DNA from: DATARH01 sp963847345
GTDB taxonomy: Bacteria > Pseudomonadota > Alphaproteobacteria > ATCC43930 > CGMCC-115725
Direction: 5' to 3'
NCBI GenBank assembly: GCA_963847345.1
Contig: CAWJZU010000037.1
Coordinates: forward strand, 218,679-282,678
Length of the DNA: 64,000 nt
The notes under the pieces were generated by a model. The model searched no databases, was not told the DNA's origin, and saw nothing but the letters and a program-made list of their open reading frames with translations. This document shows, in pieces, positions 47,117 through 56,771 of the stretch. Position 1 is the stretch's first letter; every line of letters begins with the position of its first letter. Both the position numbers and the translations under genes were made by a program.

Positions 47117-48736
47117 TCACGCCGCCCGCGCATCCTCCAGAATCATCGCGGCGCATTTCTCGCCGATCATGATCGATGGCGCGTTGGTGTTGCCGCCCGG
47201 CACCTGCGGCATGATCGAGGCGTCGGCGACGCGCAGCCCCTTGATACCGTACACCCGGAGCCGCGGATCGACGACCGCGTCGACCTCGCGTCCCATGCGG
47301 CAGGTTCCGACCGGGTGCAGGTTGGAGACGCCGCGCACCCTAATTTCCTCGATGAACTGGTCGTCGGTCTCGACCTGCGGCCCCGGCAATACCTCCTCGA
47401 CGACAAACGACTGAAGCGCCGGCTGCGCCGCGATCTTGCGCGCGAGGCGGCTGCCGTAGATCAGCGCCTGGAAATCGTAATCGCTGGCGAGGAAGTTGAA
47501 CCGAATCTCGGGCGGCGCCTGCGGGTCGGGGCTCTTGATGCGCACGGTACCGCGGCCTTCGGGCCGCAGATGCACCGGCGACATCGTAAAAGCCGAGAAT
47601 GGGTGCGGCTTGATGCCAGTGCGCAGCCGTTCGAGCGCGCTCCAGCCGAACATGTTGATCTGCAGATCGGGCTGTTCGAGACGAGCGTCGCTCTTGACGA
47701 ACGCGCCGGCATAGATCCCGGCATTCGACAGGTGGCCCGAGCGCGTCAGCACATATTGCGCGCCCGCGAGCAGCTTTTTTGTGCCGCTCATTGCCAGATC
47801 GTTGATCGTGACCGGCTGGGCGCAGCGCCAGACGAGGTACGTGTTGAAATGGTCGTGCAGATGGGCGCCGACCCCGGGCATGTCGCGTACCACCGCGATC
47901 CCGTGCTGGGTCAGCACATCGGCCGGGCCGAGTCCCGACAGCTGCAGCAATTGCGGCGAGCCGTAGACGCCGCCCGACACGACGATTTCGCCGCGGGCGC
48001 GCGCCGTGAACAGCCCGTCCGGCGTGCGGTATTCGACGCCAATGGCCCGGCCCTCCTCGATCAGCACGCGGGTCGCGTGCGCGTTCGTGACGATCGTGAA
48101 ATTCGGCCTGTTGCGGGCCGGCTTCAAATAGGCCTTCGCGGCGCTCCAGCGCGCCCGGTTGCCGGTCGTCGTCTGGTAATAGCCGACGCCTTCCTGGCGG
48201 GCGCCGTTGAAGTCCGGGTTGGCCGGGACGCCGGCCTCAAGCGCGGCCTGCACCATCGCGTCGCCGAGCGGCGAGCGCACCGGGTTGGATACGCGCAGCG
48301 GCCCGCCGACGCCGTGAAATTCGTCGGCCCCACGCTCCTGGTTCTCCGCCTTTTTGAAAAACGGCAGCACGCTGTCCCAGTCCCAACCCTCGCAGCCGCG
48401 CTGGCGCCAATTGTCGTAATCGGCTGGCGTGCCGCGCATATAGACCATGCCGTTGATCGAGCTGGTGCCGCCCAGCACCTTGCCGCGCGGCTGGTACAAA
48501 GTGCGGCCGTTGAGCTGCGCCTCGGGTTCGCTTTCGAACATCCAATTGACGCGCGGGTCTGTGTAAGTCTTCGTATACCCGAGCGGGATATGAATCCACG
48601 GATTGCGATCGGGGCCGCCGGCTTCGAGCAGCAATACGCGGTATTTCCCGGATTCGCTCAATCGAGCGGCGACCGGACATCCGGCCGAGCCGGCTCCGGT
48701 TACGATGAAGTCGAACGTTTCCGCCGCGTTCGTCAC
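47117..48736 (-). CDS. GMC-family FAD oxidoreductase (choline/alcohol dehydrogenase type)
   Basis: A 539-residue flavoprotein. The FAD-binding start is FDFIVTGAGSAGCPVAARLS. GMC signature 1 reads GKVLGGTSSINGMVYMRG and signature 2 GVYGSPQLLQLSGLGP. The C-terminal active-site His pair region is SNLHPVGTCRMG and PGGNTNAPSIMIGEK. A GTG at 48736 follows AGGGG; the frame extends upstream to 49078, but that reading is low-complexity and non-homologous. It acts on primary alcohols; the substrate is unknown. Confidence 0.88.
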   Translation of the reverse strand: MTNAAETFDFIVTGAGSAGCPVAARLSESGKYRVLLLEAGGPDRNPWIHIPLGYTKTYTDPRVNWMFESEPEAQLNGRTLYQPRGKVLGGTSSINGMVYMRGTPADYDNWRQRGCEGWDWDSVLPFFKKAENQERGADEFHGVGGPLRVSNPVRSPLGDAMVQAALEAGVPANPDFNGARQEGVGYYQTTTGNRARWSAAKAYLKPARNRPNFTIVTNAHATRVLIEEGRAIGVEYRTPDGLFTARARGEIVVSGGVYGSPQLLQLSGLGPADVLTQHGIAVVRDMPGVGAHLHDHFNTYLVWRCAQPVTINDLAMSGTKKLLAGAQYVLTRSGHLSNAGIYAGAFVKSDARLEQPDLQINMFGWSALERLRTGIKPHPFSAFTMSPVHLRPEGRGTVRIKSPDPQAPPEIRFNFLASDYDFQALIYGSRLARKIAAQPALQSFVVEEVLPGPQVETDDQFIEEIRVRGVSNLHPVGTCRMGREVDAVVDPRLRVYGIKGLRVADASIMPQVPGGNTNAPSIMIGEKCAAMILEDARAA

Positions 48737-49348
48737 AATGTACCCCTGCACGCTGCATCGCTTTCCCCGGACGATAGTCGAAGCAGGGAGCAGCGGGAAG
48801 GGCACACGACGAGCCGTGCGCAGGTGATCGCGTTGCGCGGTAAACACTTGGTGGGTTCCATCGTGGTCTGCGCGGAGGGAGTCGGTGCTAGGTCGGGCTT
48901 CGGCAAGAGGGGCGAAACGCGTTAGACACGCTCGGCGGGAAAACGGCATTGCAGCCCACGCGCTCGATCCGCGGCGCATCTGGCGCTTGGCACAGGAATC
49001 GGGTTTCAACGGCTGTCGCCCAAATTTGCCGTCACCCTCACGCGATTGCGGATCAAGTTCGGAAGGGGGCCGAGCCATGCGACGGAACGGTGACCTGGAA
49101 ACCGCTTTGACGGATACGGCGGATGCAGGCCATCACCGGATGCAGTCCCTTCGGGTTTTCCGGTGGCGCTGTTGGCGGCGCCTTCGGGCACGGTTAGACT
49201 TCCACCGATGCCGCCCTATTGCCGATGTGCGCGAGACGGGAGGACGCCGTAAAATTATGCAGTTCTCGGGTGTTGTTGAATGGTTATCGAGTTGCCCAGC
49301 CGTCGGTCCCGCCGTTACCCGTTTCGGTCGGGTTTGAGGTAGCCGGTC
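48737..49348. other. 612-base divergent intergenic region, no gene seen
   Basis: It lies between the divergently transcribed GMC and DUF484 genes. Short open frames exist on both strands, but none has a ribosome site, family motif or sensible composition. No tRNA, riboswitch signature or strong terminator was recognised. Promoters for both neighbours should be here. Confidence 0.5.
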
Positions 49349-50092
49349 GTGGTTGACCGTCCGCGCGACAGAGCGCACGGCGATAGCGCGGCGCCCGAGA
49401 ACCCGGGGCAGCTCGGCGCTCGCGATGTCCTGGCCTATCTCCGCCGGAATCCCGATTTCCTCGCCCGCTACCCCGAGGCGTTGAGCCTGCTGCGCGGTCC
49501 GGTCCGCGAATTCGGGGAAGGGGAGGAGGTGGGGGACTTCCAGCATTTCCAGATCGAGCGCCTGCGCCGCGAACTGGCGCGGGTCACTCTCGATCACCGC
49601 ACCTTGCTGGCGGCGAGCCGCGGCAACCTGGCAAGTCAGGGCCGCACCCACAAGGCGACGATCGCGATCCTCTCCGCCTCCAGCTTCGAGCAACTGCTGC
49701 AGGTCGTAACGACCGATCTGGCCGTGCTGCTCGATGTCGACATCGTCACGATCGGGGTCGAAAACGCCGCGGCCCCGCCCGGCCGCCTCGGTTTGCACGG
49801 TATTCATCTGCTCGGATCGGGCAGTATCGACGCGCTGCTCGGTGCTGACCGCAACGTCCTGCTGCAAGCCGATACGCAAGGCGACCCGGCGCTGTTCGGT
49901 GGCGCGGCCGGGCTGGTGCGGTCGCACGCTCTGCTGCGCCTCGGGTTCGGCCGCGGTGCGCCGGCCGGTCTGTTGTGCCTCGGAACCCGCCACCCCGGGC
50001 GGTTCCATCCCGGGCTCGGCACCGAGTTGTTGACATTCCTCGCGCGGGTGATCGGCATCACGATTTCGCAATGGCTGAATCCGTCCGGGTGA
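49349..50092 (+). CDS. DUF484 family protein
   Basis: A 247-residue protein of the DUF484 family, usually found next to xerC. The N-terminal helix carries DVLAYLRRNPDFLARYPEAL and the body is GAF-like (LLQVVTTDLAVLLDVDIVTI; GLLCLGTRHPGRFHPGLGTE). The start is a GTG behind GAGGT. It ends 10 bases before xerC. No biochemical function is established to my knowledge; a role near chromosome-dimer resolution is inferred from the pairing. Confidence 0.85.
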   Translation: MVDRPRDRAHGDSAAPENPGQLGARDVLAYLRRNPDFLARYPEALSLLRGPVREFGEGEEVGDFQHFQIERLRRELARVTLDHRTLLAASRGNLASQGRTHKATIAILSASSFEQLLQVVTTDLAVLLDVDIVTIGVENAAAPPGRLGLHGIHLLGSGSIDALLGADRNVLLQADTQGDPALFGGAAGLVRSHALLRLGFGRGAPAGLLCLGTRHPGRFHPGLGTELLTFLARVIGITISQWLNPSG

Positions 50093-50102
50093 GGACCACC
50101 GG

Positions 50103-51092
50103 GTGAAAGGACGGAACCCGTCCCGCCCGCCGCCGGATTTCCCGGCACGGCCGGAGCCGGTGCCGCTTGCCCGGTTTTCCGCCGGCGACGATCTGCGCGA
50201 CGCGATCGGGCTATGGATGAATTGGCTCGCCGGCGAGCGGCGTGCCTCGGCCCACACAATCGCCGCCTATGGGCGCGACCTCGCCTTCTTTCTCGATTTT
50301 ATGACCGGGCATATCGGCGAGCAGCCGAAGCTGGTGATGCTGAGCGCGCTGGCGCCGGCGGATTTCCGGGCCTATCTCGCGCATCGCGCCGCGCGAGTGG
50401 AGCGCAGTTCGGTGGGGCGCGGGCTGTCGGTCGTGCGCGGCTTTGTCCGGTTTCTCGACCGCCGCGGTCTCGCGTCGAGCCCGGCGCTCGCCGTCCTGCG
50501 CGCCCCGAAGCTGCCGCGCGCCGTCCCGAAGCCGCTATCGATTCCCGACGCGGTGGAAATCATCGAGGCGCCCGCGGACGTCGCCACCGATGCGTGGCAG
50601 GCCCGGCGCGACATTGCTGTGCTGACGCTGCTGTACGGTTGCGGGCTGCGCATCTCCGAGGCGCTCGGTCTGGCGCGCGCCGCCGCGCCACTCGGCGAGC
50701 AGATCACGATCACCGGCAAGGGCAACAAGCAGCGCCTTGTTCCGGTATTGCCGGCGGTGCGTCAGGCCGTGGCGGATTATCTCGCCGCCTGCCCCTATCC
50801 GCTGCCGCCGGACGGCCCGCTCTTCATCGGCGCACGCGGCGGGCCGCTCAGCCCGCGTGTCGTGCAGCGCCAGATGGAAACCCTGCGACGTGCGCTCGGC
50901 CTGCCGGAGACCGCGACGCCGCACGCGCTGCGCCACAGCTTCGCGACTCATTTGTTGGCCGGCGGCGGCGATCTGCGCACGATCCAGGAACTGCTGGGCC
51001 ACGCCAGCCTGTCAACGACGCAGCGCTACACCTCCATCGACAGCGCCCGCCTGCTCGCGGTCTACGACGCGGCGCACCCGCGGGCACATTAA
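50103..51092 (+). CDS. xerC: tyrosine recombinase XerC
   Basis: A 329-residue tyrosine recombinase for dimer resolution at dif. The N-terminal SAM-like domain has AHTIAAYGRDLAFFLDFM. Catalytic residues are visible: Arg in YGCGLRISEALGLARA, Lys in ITGKGNKQRLVPVLP, His-Arg in PHALRHSFATHLLAGGGDL, His in ELLGHASLSTTQRYTSID with the Tyr nucleophile. Pairing with DUF484 supports XerC over XerD. It converges with lpdA, 46 bases away. Confidence 0.92.
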   Translation: MKGRNPSRPPPDFPARPEPVPLARFSAGDDLRDAIGLWMNWLAGERRASAHTIAAYGRDLAFFLDFMTGHIGEQPKLVMLSALAPADFRAYLAHRAARVERSSVGRGLSVVRGFVRFLDRRGLASSPALAVLRAPKLPRAVPKPLSIPDAVEIIEAPADVATDAWQARRDIAVLTLLYGCGLRISEALGLARAAAPLGEQITITGKGNKQRLVPVLPAVRQAVADYLAACPYPLPPDGPLFIGARGGPLSPRVVQRQMETLRRALGLPETATPHALRHSFATHLLAGGGDLRTIQELLGHASLSTTQRYTSIDSARLLAVYDAAHPRAH

Positions 51093-51138
51093 CCGGCCGG
51101 ACCGCCGTTGTCTCGCCGGCAATGCCGTCCCAGTCCGT

Positions 51139-52533
51139 TCAGATGTGGATCGCCCTCCCATCCACCGCCAGCGCCGCTTCCTTCATGGCCTCGGGCAGGG
51201 TCGGGTGAGCGTGGCAGGTGCGGGCGATGTCCTCGGAGGAAGCGCCGAATTCGATTGCGAGCGCGGCTTCGGCGATTATCGTCCCGGCATCGGGGCCGAT
51301 GATATGCACGCCGAGCACCCGGTCGCTGGCGGCGTCTGCCAGCACCTTGACAAACCCGTCAGCGTCGGCGTTGGTTCGCGCCCGCGCATTGGCCGAGAAC
51401 GGGAACTTTCCGATCCGGTAATCGATCCCGGAAGCTGTCAGTTCGTCCTCGCTCCGGCCGACCGCGGCGGCCTCGGGCCAAGTGTAAACTACCGAGGGAA
51501 TAGCATCGTACTCGACCCGCGTTTTCTGGCCTGCAAGGCGTTCTACGACCGCGATCCCCTCCTCCTCGGCCTTGTGCGCCAGCATCGGTCCCCGGATCAC
51601 ATCACCGATCGCGTGAATGCCGGGGATATTCGTCGCGAATTCCTCGTCAACCTCGACCCGCCCGGCGCCGTCGCGCGCGACGCCGATCTCGTCGAGACCG
51701 AGACCCTCGGTGAACGGCCGCCGCCCGATTGCCACGAGTACCACATCGGCGGTGAGGCTATCGCGTTCGCCGCCGGCCGCCGGCTCGATTTCGAGCGTCA
51801 CGCCTTCATTGCCGGCCACGCCGCCGACCACTTTTGTGCCGAGCCTGAACGCCATGCCCGATCGCGCCAGCGTCCGTTGCAACGCCGGGCCGAGTTCGCG
51901 GTCCATGCCGGGCAGGATGCGGTCGAGAAATTCGATTACTGTGACCTTGGCGCCAAGCCGCGCCCACACCGAGCCCAGTTCCAGCCCGATATAGCCGCCG
52001 CCGATCACCGCGAGCCGCTTCGGCACGCGCTCCAGCGCCAGCGCGCCGGTCGAGGACACGATGTGCCGCTCGTCAACGTCGATCCCCGGCAACGGGATGC
52101 TCTCCGACCCGGTTGCAATGACGATCGCACCGGTCTCGACCGGCTGCCCGCTCTCGATCGCGATCAGGCCGGGCGCCGCGATGCGCGCCTTGCCCTTCAG
52201 CCAATCGACCTTGTTCTTGCGGAACAGGAACTCGACGCCACGCGTCAGGTCGCCGACGACCTTGTCCTTGCGCGCCATCATCGCCGGCAGATCGAGGCCG
52301 ACCTCGCCGACCCTGACTCCATGTTCGGCGAGCGCGTGCCGCGCCTCGACGAATTTCTCTGATGATTGCAGCAACGCCTTTGACGGGATGCAGCCGATAT
52401 TGAGGCAGGTGCCGCCGAGCGTAGCCCGTGCGTCGATGCAAGCGGTGCGCATGCCGAGCTGGGCGGCGCGGATTGCCGCGACATACCCGCCCGGCCCGGC
52501 GCCGATGACGACGATGTCATAGCGCTCGGGCAT
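51139..52533 (-). CDS. lpdA: dihydrolipoyl dehydrogenase (E3)
   Basis: A 464-residue flavoprotein that reoxidises the lipoyl groups of the 2-oxoglutarate dehydrogenase complex. FAD site IVVIGAGPGGYVAAIRAAQL. The redox disulfide is GGTCLNIGCIPSKALLQ. The NAD site is LAVIGGGYIGLELGSVWARL, and the C-terminal His-Glu lies in TCHAHPTLPEAMKEAAL. The ATG at 52533 stands two bases after the sucB stop, so it ends the sucCDAB-lpdA operon. Confidence 0.96.
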   Translation of the reverse strand: MPERYDIVVIGAGPGGYVAAIRAAQLGMRTACIDARATLGGTCLNIGCIPSKALLQSSEKFVEARHALAEHGVRVGEVGLDLPAMMARKDKVVGDLTRGVEFLFRKNKVDWLKGKARIAAPGLIAIESGQPVETGAIVIATGSESIPLPGIDVDERHIVSSTGALALERVPKRLAVIGGGYIGLELGSVWARLGAKVTVIEFLDRILPGMDRELGPALQRTLARSGMAFRLGTKVVGGVAGNEGVTLEIEPAAGGERDSLTADVVLVAIGRRPFTEGLGLDEIGVARDGAGRVEVDEEFATNIPGIHAIGDVIRGPMLAHKAEEEGIAVVERLAGQKTRVEYDAIPSVVYTWPEAAAVGRSEDELTASGIDYRIGKFPFSANARARTNADADGFVKVLADAASDRVLGVHIIGPDAGTIIAEAALAIEFGASSEDIARTCHAHPTLPEAMKEAALAVDGRAIHI

Positions 52534-52535
52534 GG

Positions 52536-53798
52536 TCAGATATCGAACAGCAGCCGCGACGGGTCCTCGACGCATTCCTTGATGCGCACGAGAAACGTCA
52601 CCGCCTCGCGGCCGTCGATGATGCGGTGATCATAGGTCAGCGCGACATACATCATCGGCCGAATTTCGATCGTGTCGCCCACTGCGATCGGGCGGCGTTC
52701 GATCTTGTGCATGCCGAGGATCGCCGATTGCGGCGGGTTCAGGATCGGGGTCGAGAGCAGCGAGCCATAGACGCCGCCATTCGAGATTGTGAACGTGCCG
52801 CCCGACAGATCCTCGATTGTCAAACGGCCGTCGCGCGCCTTGCGGCCAAGCGCGGCGATCTCCTTCTCGATGTCAGCAAAGCTTTTCGCGTCGGCGTCGC
52901 GCACGACCGGCACGACGAGACCCTGCTCGGTGCCGACGGCGACGCCAATGTCGTAATGGTTTTTGTAGACGATGTCGTCGCCGTCGATCTCGGCGTTGAC
53001 CGCCGGCAGTTCCTTCAGCGCGACGATCGCCGCCTTGACGAAGATAGACATGAAGCCGAGCCGCACGCCGTGCTTTTTCTCGAACGCCTCGCGCCAGCGC
53101 TCGCGCAGCGCCATTGCCGCCGACATGTCGATCTCGTTGAATGTCGTCAGCATCGCGGCGGTCTGCTGCGCCTCCTTGAGACGCTCGGCGATGCGCCGGC
53201 GCAGCCGCGTCATCCGCACCCGCGTCTCGCGCTCGGCCGGGGAAGGCACGGCCGGCTGGCGCTCGCGAGCAAGAGCAGGGGGCGCTTCCACCTTCGGCAA
53301 AGGGGTTGGCGGGGTACGGGCTGCAGCCACATCCGCTTTCGTCAAACGCCCGCCGGGCCCGGTCGGGGTCAGCGCCTCGACATCGACGCCGCTCTCGGCG
53401 ACCAGCTTGCGCACCGCCGGACCGGCACGTTCCAACAAAGCCCCAACCCTGCCCTCCCCCGCCTTCGGGGGAGGGTGCATTGTCGTGCGCGTCGGAGATG
53501 CCTCCTTGCCCGCACGCGGGGGAGGGTTGGGATGGGGGCCGGCGCCAGGTGCACCGGCCGCGCCATCCGCGATCGTTCCGAGCACCCCGCCGACCGGCAC
53601 GTTGCTGCCTTCTTCGGCCTGGATCTCGCCGATCAAGCCGGCCTGGGGCGCCGGAACTTCGAGTGTCACCTTGTCGGTTTCGAGTTCGACGACCGGCTCG
53701 TCGCGTTCGACCCTGTCCCCCGGCTGCTTCAGCCATTTCGCGACAGTCGCCTCGGTAACCGACTCGCCGAGCGTCGGAACCCTTATCTCGACGGTCAT
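52536..53798 (-). CDS. sucB: 2-oxoglutarate dehydrogenase E2, dihydrolipoyl succinyltransferase
   Basis: A 420-residue E2 core protein. The lipoyl domain (1-80) carries the acceptor Lys K43 in VVELETDKVTLEVPAP. A linker follows, then the peripheral-subunit-binding domain (VRKLVAESGVDVEALTPTGP; about 125-165) and the catalytic domain ending with the active-site HxxxDG (DHRIIDGREAVTFLVRIKE). Residues ~87-117 of the linker read PHPNPPPRAGKEASPTRTTM and HPPPKAGEGR, which is translated palindromic repeat. Its stop lies 2 bases before lpdA. Confidence 0.95.
   Translation of the reverse strand: MTVEIRVPTLGESVTEATVAKWLKQPGDRVERDEPVVELETDKVTLEVPAPQAGLIGEIQAEEGSNVPVGGVLGTIADGAAGAPGAGPHPNPPPRAGKEASPTRTTMHPPPKAGEGRVGALLERAGPAVRKLVAESGVDVEALTPTGPGGRLTKADVAAARTPPTPLPKVEAPPALARERQPAVPSPAERETRVRMTRLRRRIAERLKEAQQTAAMLTTFNEIDMSAAMALRERWREAFEKKHGVRLGFMSIFVKAAIVALKELPAVNAEIDGDDIVYKNHYDIGVAVGTEQGLVVPVVRDADAKSFADIEKEIAALGRKARDGRLTIEDLSGGTFTISNGGVYGSLLSTPILNPPQSAILGMHKIERRPIAVGDTIEIRPMMYVALTYDHRIIDGREAVTFLVRIKECVEDPSRLLFDI
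53441..53537. repeat. palindromic repeat pair inside the sucB linker
   Basis: The left unit (53441-53480) has core CCTCCCCCGCCTTCGGGGGA and the right unit (53509-53537) has CCCGCACGCGGGGGAGGG then TTGGGATGGGG. They face each other and keep the sucB frame open, encoding a Pro/Gly-rich stretch. This is the CCCTCCCCCG variant of the repeat family, also at 61957. Confidence 0.8.
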
Positions 53799-53814
53799 CG
53801 CAAGCTCTTAGCCA

Positions 53815-56652
53815 TCACGCCGCCAACGCCTCGCGGACAAGCTGCGCCTGTTCCTGCGCGTGGCGTTTGAACAGGCCGGTGGCGGCCGCGGCCGCCTCGG
53901 CGCGACCGACAAGGCGCGGTCGCCGCGCGGCGACTTTCAGGCCGGCAAGCACCTGTTCGATGCGGCGATCAGCAAACCCCCAGGCGCCCATGTTCTCTGG
54001 TTCTTCTTGGCACCACACCACCTCGGCGTTGCGATAGCGCCGCAGCACCTCGCCGAGGCTGATGCGCGGAAACGGATAGAGCTGCTCCATTCGCACCAGC
54101 GCGACGGTGTCGTCGCCCTTCTCGGCGCGCGCCTTCAACAGGTCGAAATAAACCTTGCCGCTGCACAGCACGACCCGGCGCACCTCGTCGTCGGGCCGGA
54201 TCGCTTCGGTCTCGCCGATCACCCGGTGGAATGTCGTGCCCGGCCCGAAATCGGCGAGCGGCGAGGCGACCTCGCGGGCCCGCAGCAGCGATTTCGGCGT
54301 CACGACAACCAGCGGCTTCCGGAATTTACGTTTTATCTGCCGCCGCAGCGCGTGGAAATAATTGGCCGCGGTCGTGATGTTGCAGACCTGCATGTTGTCC
54401 TCGGCGCAAAGCTGCAGGTACCGCTCCAGACGCGCCGACGAATGCTCCGGTCCCTGACCCTCATAACCGTGCGGCAGCAGCAGCACGAGGCCGCTCATGC
54501 GTAGCCACTTCGCCTCGCCCGACGACAGGAACTGGTCGATAATGACCTGCGCGCCGTTCGCGAAATCGCCGAACTGCGCCTCCCAGATCACCAGCGTCTT
54601 CGGATCGGCGAGGCTGTATCCGTATTCGAACCCGACAACGGCGGCTTCCGACAGCGGGCTGTCGATAATCTCGAACGGCGCCTGACCCTCGGCGATGTGG
54701 TTGATCGGGACGTAGCGCGCTTCGGTCTCCTGATCGATCAGCACCGCGTGGCGATGTGAGAACGTGCCGCGCCCGCTGTCCTGCCCGGACATGCGGACAT
54801 GCGTGCCCTCGGCGCACAGCGTGCCAATCGCCAGCGCCTCGGCCGTCGCCCAGTCAATGCCGTCGCCGCTCTCGATCGCGGCGCGCCTGGCCTCAAATTG
54901 CCGCGCGAGCTTGCGGTTCAGGTGAAACCCCTCGGGCACCGCGACCAGCGCGCGCCCGATCTCGCGCAGCGTCTCCAGCGGCACGGCGGTGTCGCCGCGG
55001 CGGTCGTCGCGGGTCAGGTCGGGGGCCGGCTCGAACCCGGCCCAGGCGCCCTCGAGCCAATCCGCCTTGTTCGGCCGGTAATTCGCGGCGGCTTCGAACT
55101 GGGCTTCGAGACTGGCGACGAACTCGCCCGCCATCCGCTCGATTTCGGCCTGGGTAAGCACTCCCTCGGAAACGAGCTTTTCAGCATAAAGCTGCCGCGT
55201 GGTCGGGTGGCGAGCGATCGCGCGGTACATCAGTGGCTGTGTGAAGGCCGGCTCGTCGCTCTCGTTGTGGCCGTGGCGGCGATAGCAGAACAGGTCGATC
55301 ACGATGTCCTTGCCGAAAAGCTGGCGGTATTCGATCGCGGCGCGGGCCGCCTCGACGACCGCCTCCGGGTCGTCGCCGTTGACATGGAAGATCGGCGCCT
55401 GGATGCCCTTGGCGATGTCGGACGGATAGGGGCTGGAGCGCGCCTGCGACGGGCTTGTCGTAAAGCCGATCTGGTTGTTGACGATGATATGGATCGTGCC
55501 GCCGGCACAGTAGCCTCGCAGATCGGACAATTCGAGCAATTCGGCGACAAGCCCCTGACCGGCGAAGGCGGCGTCACCGTGCATCAGGATGCCGGCGACC
55601 TTCTTGCGCTCGTGGTCATCGCGCTGGCGCTGCTTGGCCCGCACCTTGCCGAGCACAACCGGGTTGACCGCTTCGAGATGCGACGGGTTGGCCGCCAGCG
55701 ACAGATGCACGATACGGCCGCCGATCTCACGGTCGGCGGAGGTGCCGAGATGGTACTTCACGTCCCCCGAGCCGTGGACCTGCTCGGGATTGCTGGCATT
55801 GCCCTGGAACTCTGAAAAGATCGCGGCGTAGGGCTTGCCCATGAAATTGGCCAGCACGTTGAGCCGGCCGCGATGCGGCATGCCGAGCACGAATTCCTCG
55901 ATCCCGAGTTCGGCGCCGACGCGAAGGATAGCTTCCAGCGCCGGCATCAGCGCCTCGGCCCCCTCGATCCCGAAACGCTTGGTGCCGGTATACCGCCGGT
56001 CGAGAAACCGCTCGAACGTCTCCGCTTCGGTCAGGACCTGCAATACCTGCTTCTTCGCGGCAGTGGTCAGGCTCGGCCTCGCCTCGCGGTGCTCGAATTT
56101 CTGCTGGATCCACCGCCGCTCGGCGAGTTCTTGGATGTGCATGTACTCGATGCCGATGCGCCCGCAATAGATTTGGCGCAGGTCGGCGATGATCTCGCGC
56201 AGCGTGGCGCGTTCGCGCCCGAGCAGGTTGTTGATAAAGATCTCGCGGTCGAGATCGGCCTCGGCGAACCCGTAGGTGCGGTAGTCGAGTTCGGGATGAC
56301 CCGCGCGCCGTTCGATGCCGAGCGGGTCGAGATCGGCTTCGAGATGGCCGCGCACCCGGTACGCGCGGATCAGATTGAGGGCGCGGACTGAGTCGGTCGC
56401 GGCTTGCTGAAAGCTCGCCGACGCGGGTGCGGCCGCGGGTGCCGCGCTCGTCGGGGCCGGACGCGGCGCATGCGCCCAGGCTGGTCCGGAGCGCTCGGCC
56501 CTCAGCGCCGCCGGATCTTCGCCGATCTCGGCGAAGAAACGGCGCCAACTTTCATCGACCGCGTCGGGCTCTTCAAGAAAACGCGCGTAGAGCTCCGCGA
56601 TAAATCCGGCGTTGGCACCGGAAAGAAACGTCGTTCCGTCGATGTCGCTCAT
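53815..56652 (-). CDS. sucA: 2-oxoglutarate dehydrogenase E1
   Basis: A 945-residue thiamine-diphosphate enzyme decarboxylating 2-oxoglutarate. The N-terminal segment TTFLSGANAGFIAELYARFL docks E2. VLGMPHRGRLNVLANFMGKP and MHGDAAFAGQGLVAELLELS form the ThDP/Mg site. VQVCNITTAANYFHALRRQI-like sequence (MQVCNITTAANYFHALRRQ) and the ending QLVREALAA complete the protein. It starts 112 bases after sucD by transcription order and stops 17 bases before sucB, in the TCA operon. Confidence 0.96.
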   Translation of the reverse strand: MSDIDGTTFLSGANAGFIAELYARFLEEPDAVDESWRRFFAEIGEDPAALRAERSGPAWAHAPRPAPTSAAPAAAPASASFQQAATDSVRALNLIRAYRVRGHLEADLDPLGIERRAGHPELDYRTYGFAEADLDREIFINNLLGRERATLREIIADLRQIYCGRIGIEYMHIQELAERRWIQQKFEHREARPSLTTAAKKQVLQVLTEAETFERFLDRRYTGTKRFGIEGAEALMPALEAILRVGAELGIEEFVLGMPHRGRLNVLANFMGKPYAAIFSEFQGNASNPEQVHGSGDVKYHLGTSADREIGGRIVHLSLAANPSHLEAVNPVVLGKVRAKQRQRDDHERKKVAGILMHGDAAFAGQGLVAELLELSDLRGYCAGGTIHIIVNNQIGFTTSPSQARSSPYPSDIAKGIQAPIFHVNGDDPEAVVEAARAAIEYRQLFGKDIVIDLFCYRRHGHNESDEPAFTQPLMYRAIARHPTTRQLYAEKLVSEGVLTQAEIERMAGEFVASLEAQFEAAANYRPNKADWLEGAWAGFEPAPDLTRDDRRGDTAVPLETLREIGRALVAVPEGFHLNRKLARQFEARRAAIESGDGIDWATAEALAIGTLCAEGTHVRMSGQDSGRGTFSHRHAVLIDQETEARYVPINHIAEGQAPFEIIDSPLSEAAVVGFEYGYSLADPKTLVIWEAQFGDFANGAQVIIDQFLSSGEAKWLRMSGLVLLLPHGYEGQGPEHSSARLERYLQLCAEDNMQVCNITTAANYFHALRRQIKRKFRKPLVVVTPKSLLRAREVASPLADFGPGTTFHRVIGETEAIRPDDEVRRVVLCSGKVYFDLLKARAEKGDDTVALVRMEQLYPFPRISLGEVLRRYRNAEVVWCQEEPENMGAWGFADRRIEQVLAGLKVAARRPRLVGRAEAAAAATGLFKRHAQEQAQLVREALAA

Positions 56653-56771
56653 CAGTCAACCTTGCGATATCCCCTTCTCCGCTTGTCTGGGCAACCCTGG
56701 CACGCATTCGGCCCGCCGTTCGTGACAATATAGGGAGAGGAGCGGAATTCCGCTCCATTGGGGCTATTGGC

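Noticed and set aside
48885..49337. 150-codon plus-strand frame before DUF484
   Set aside because: No ribosome site, no motif, and composition unlike neighbouring proteins.
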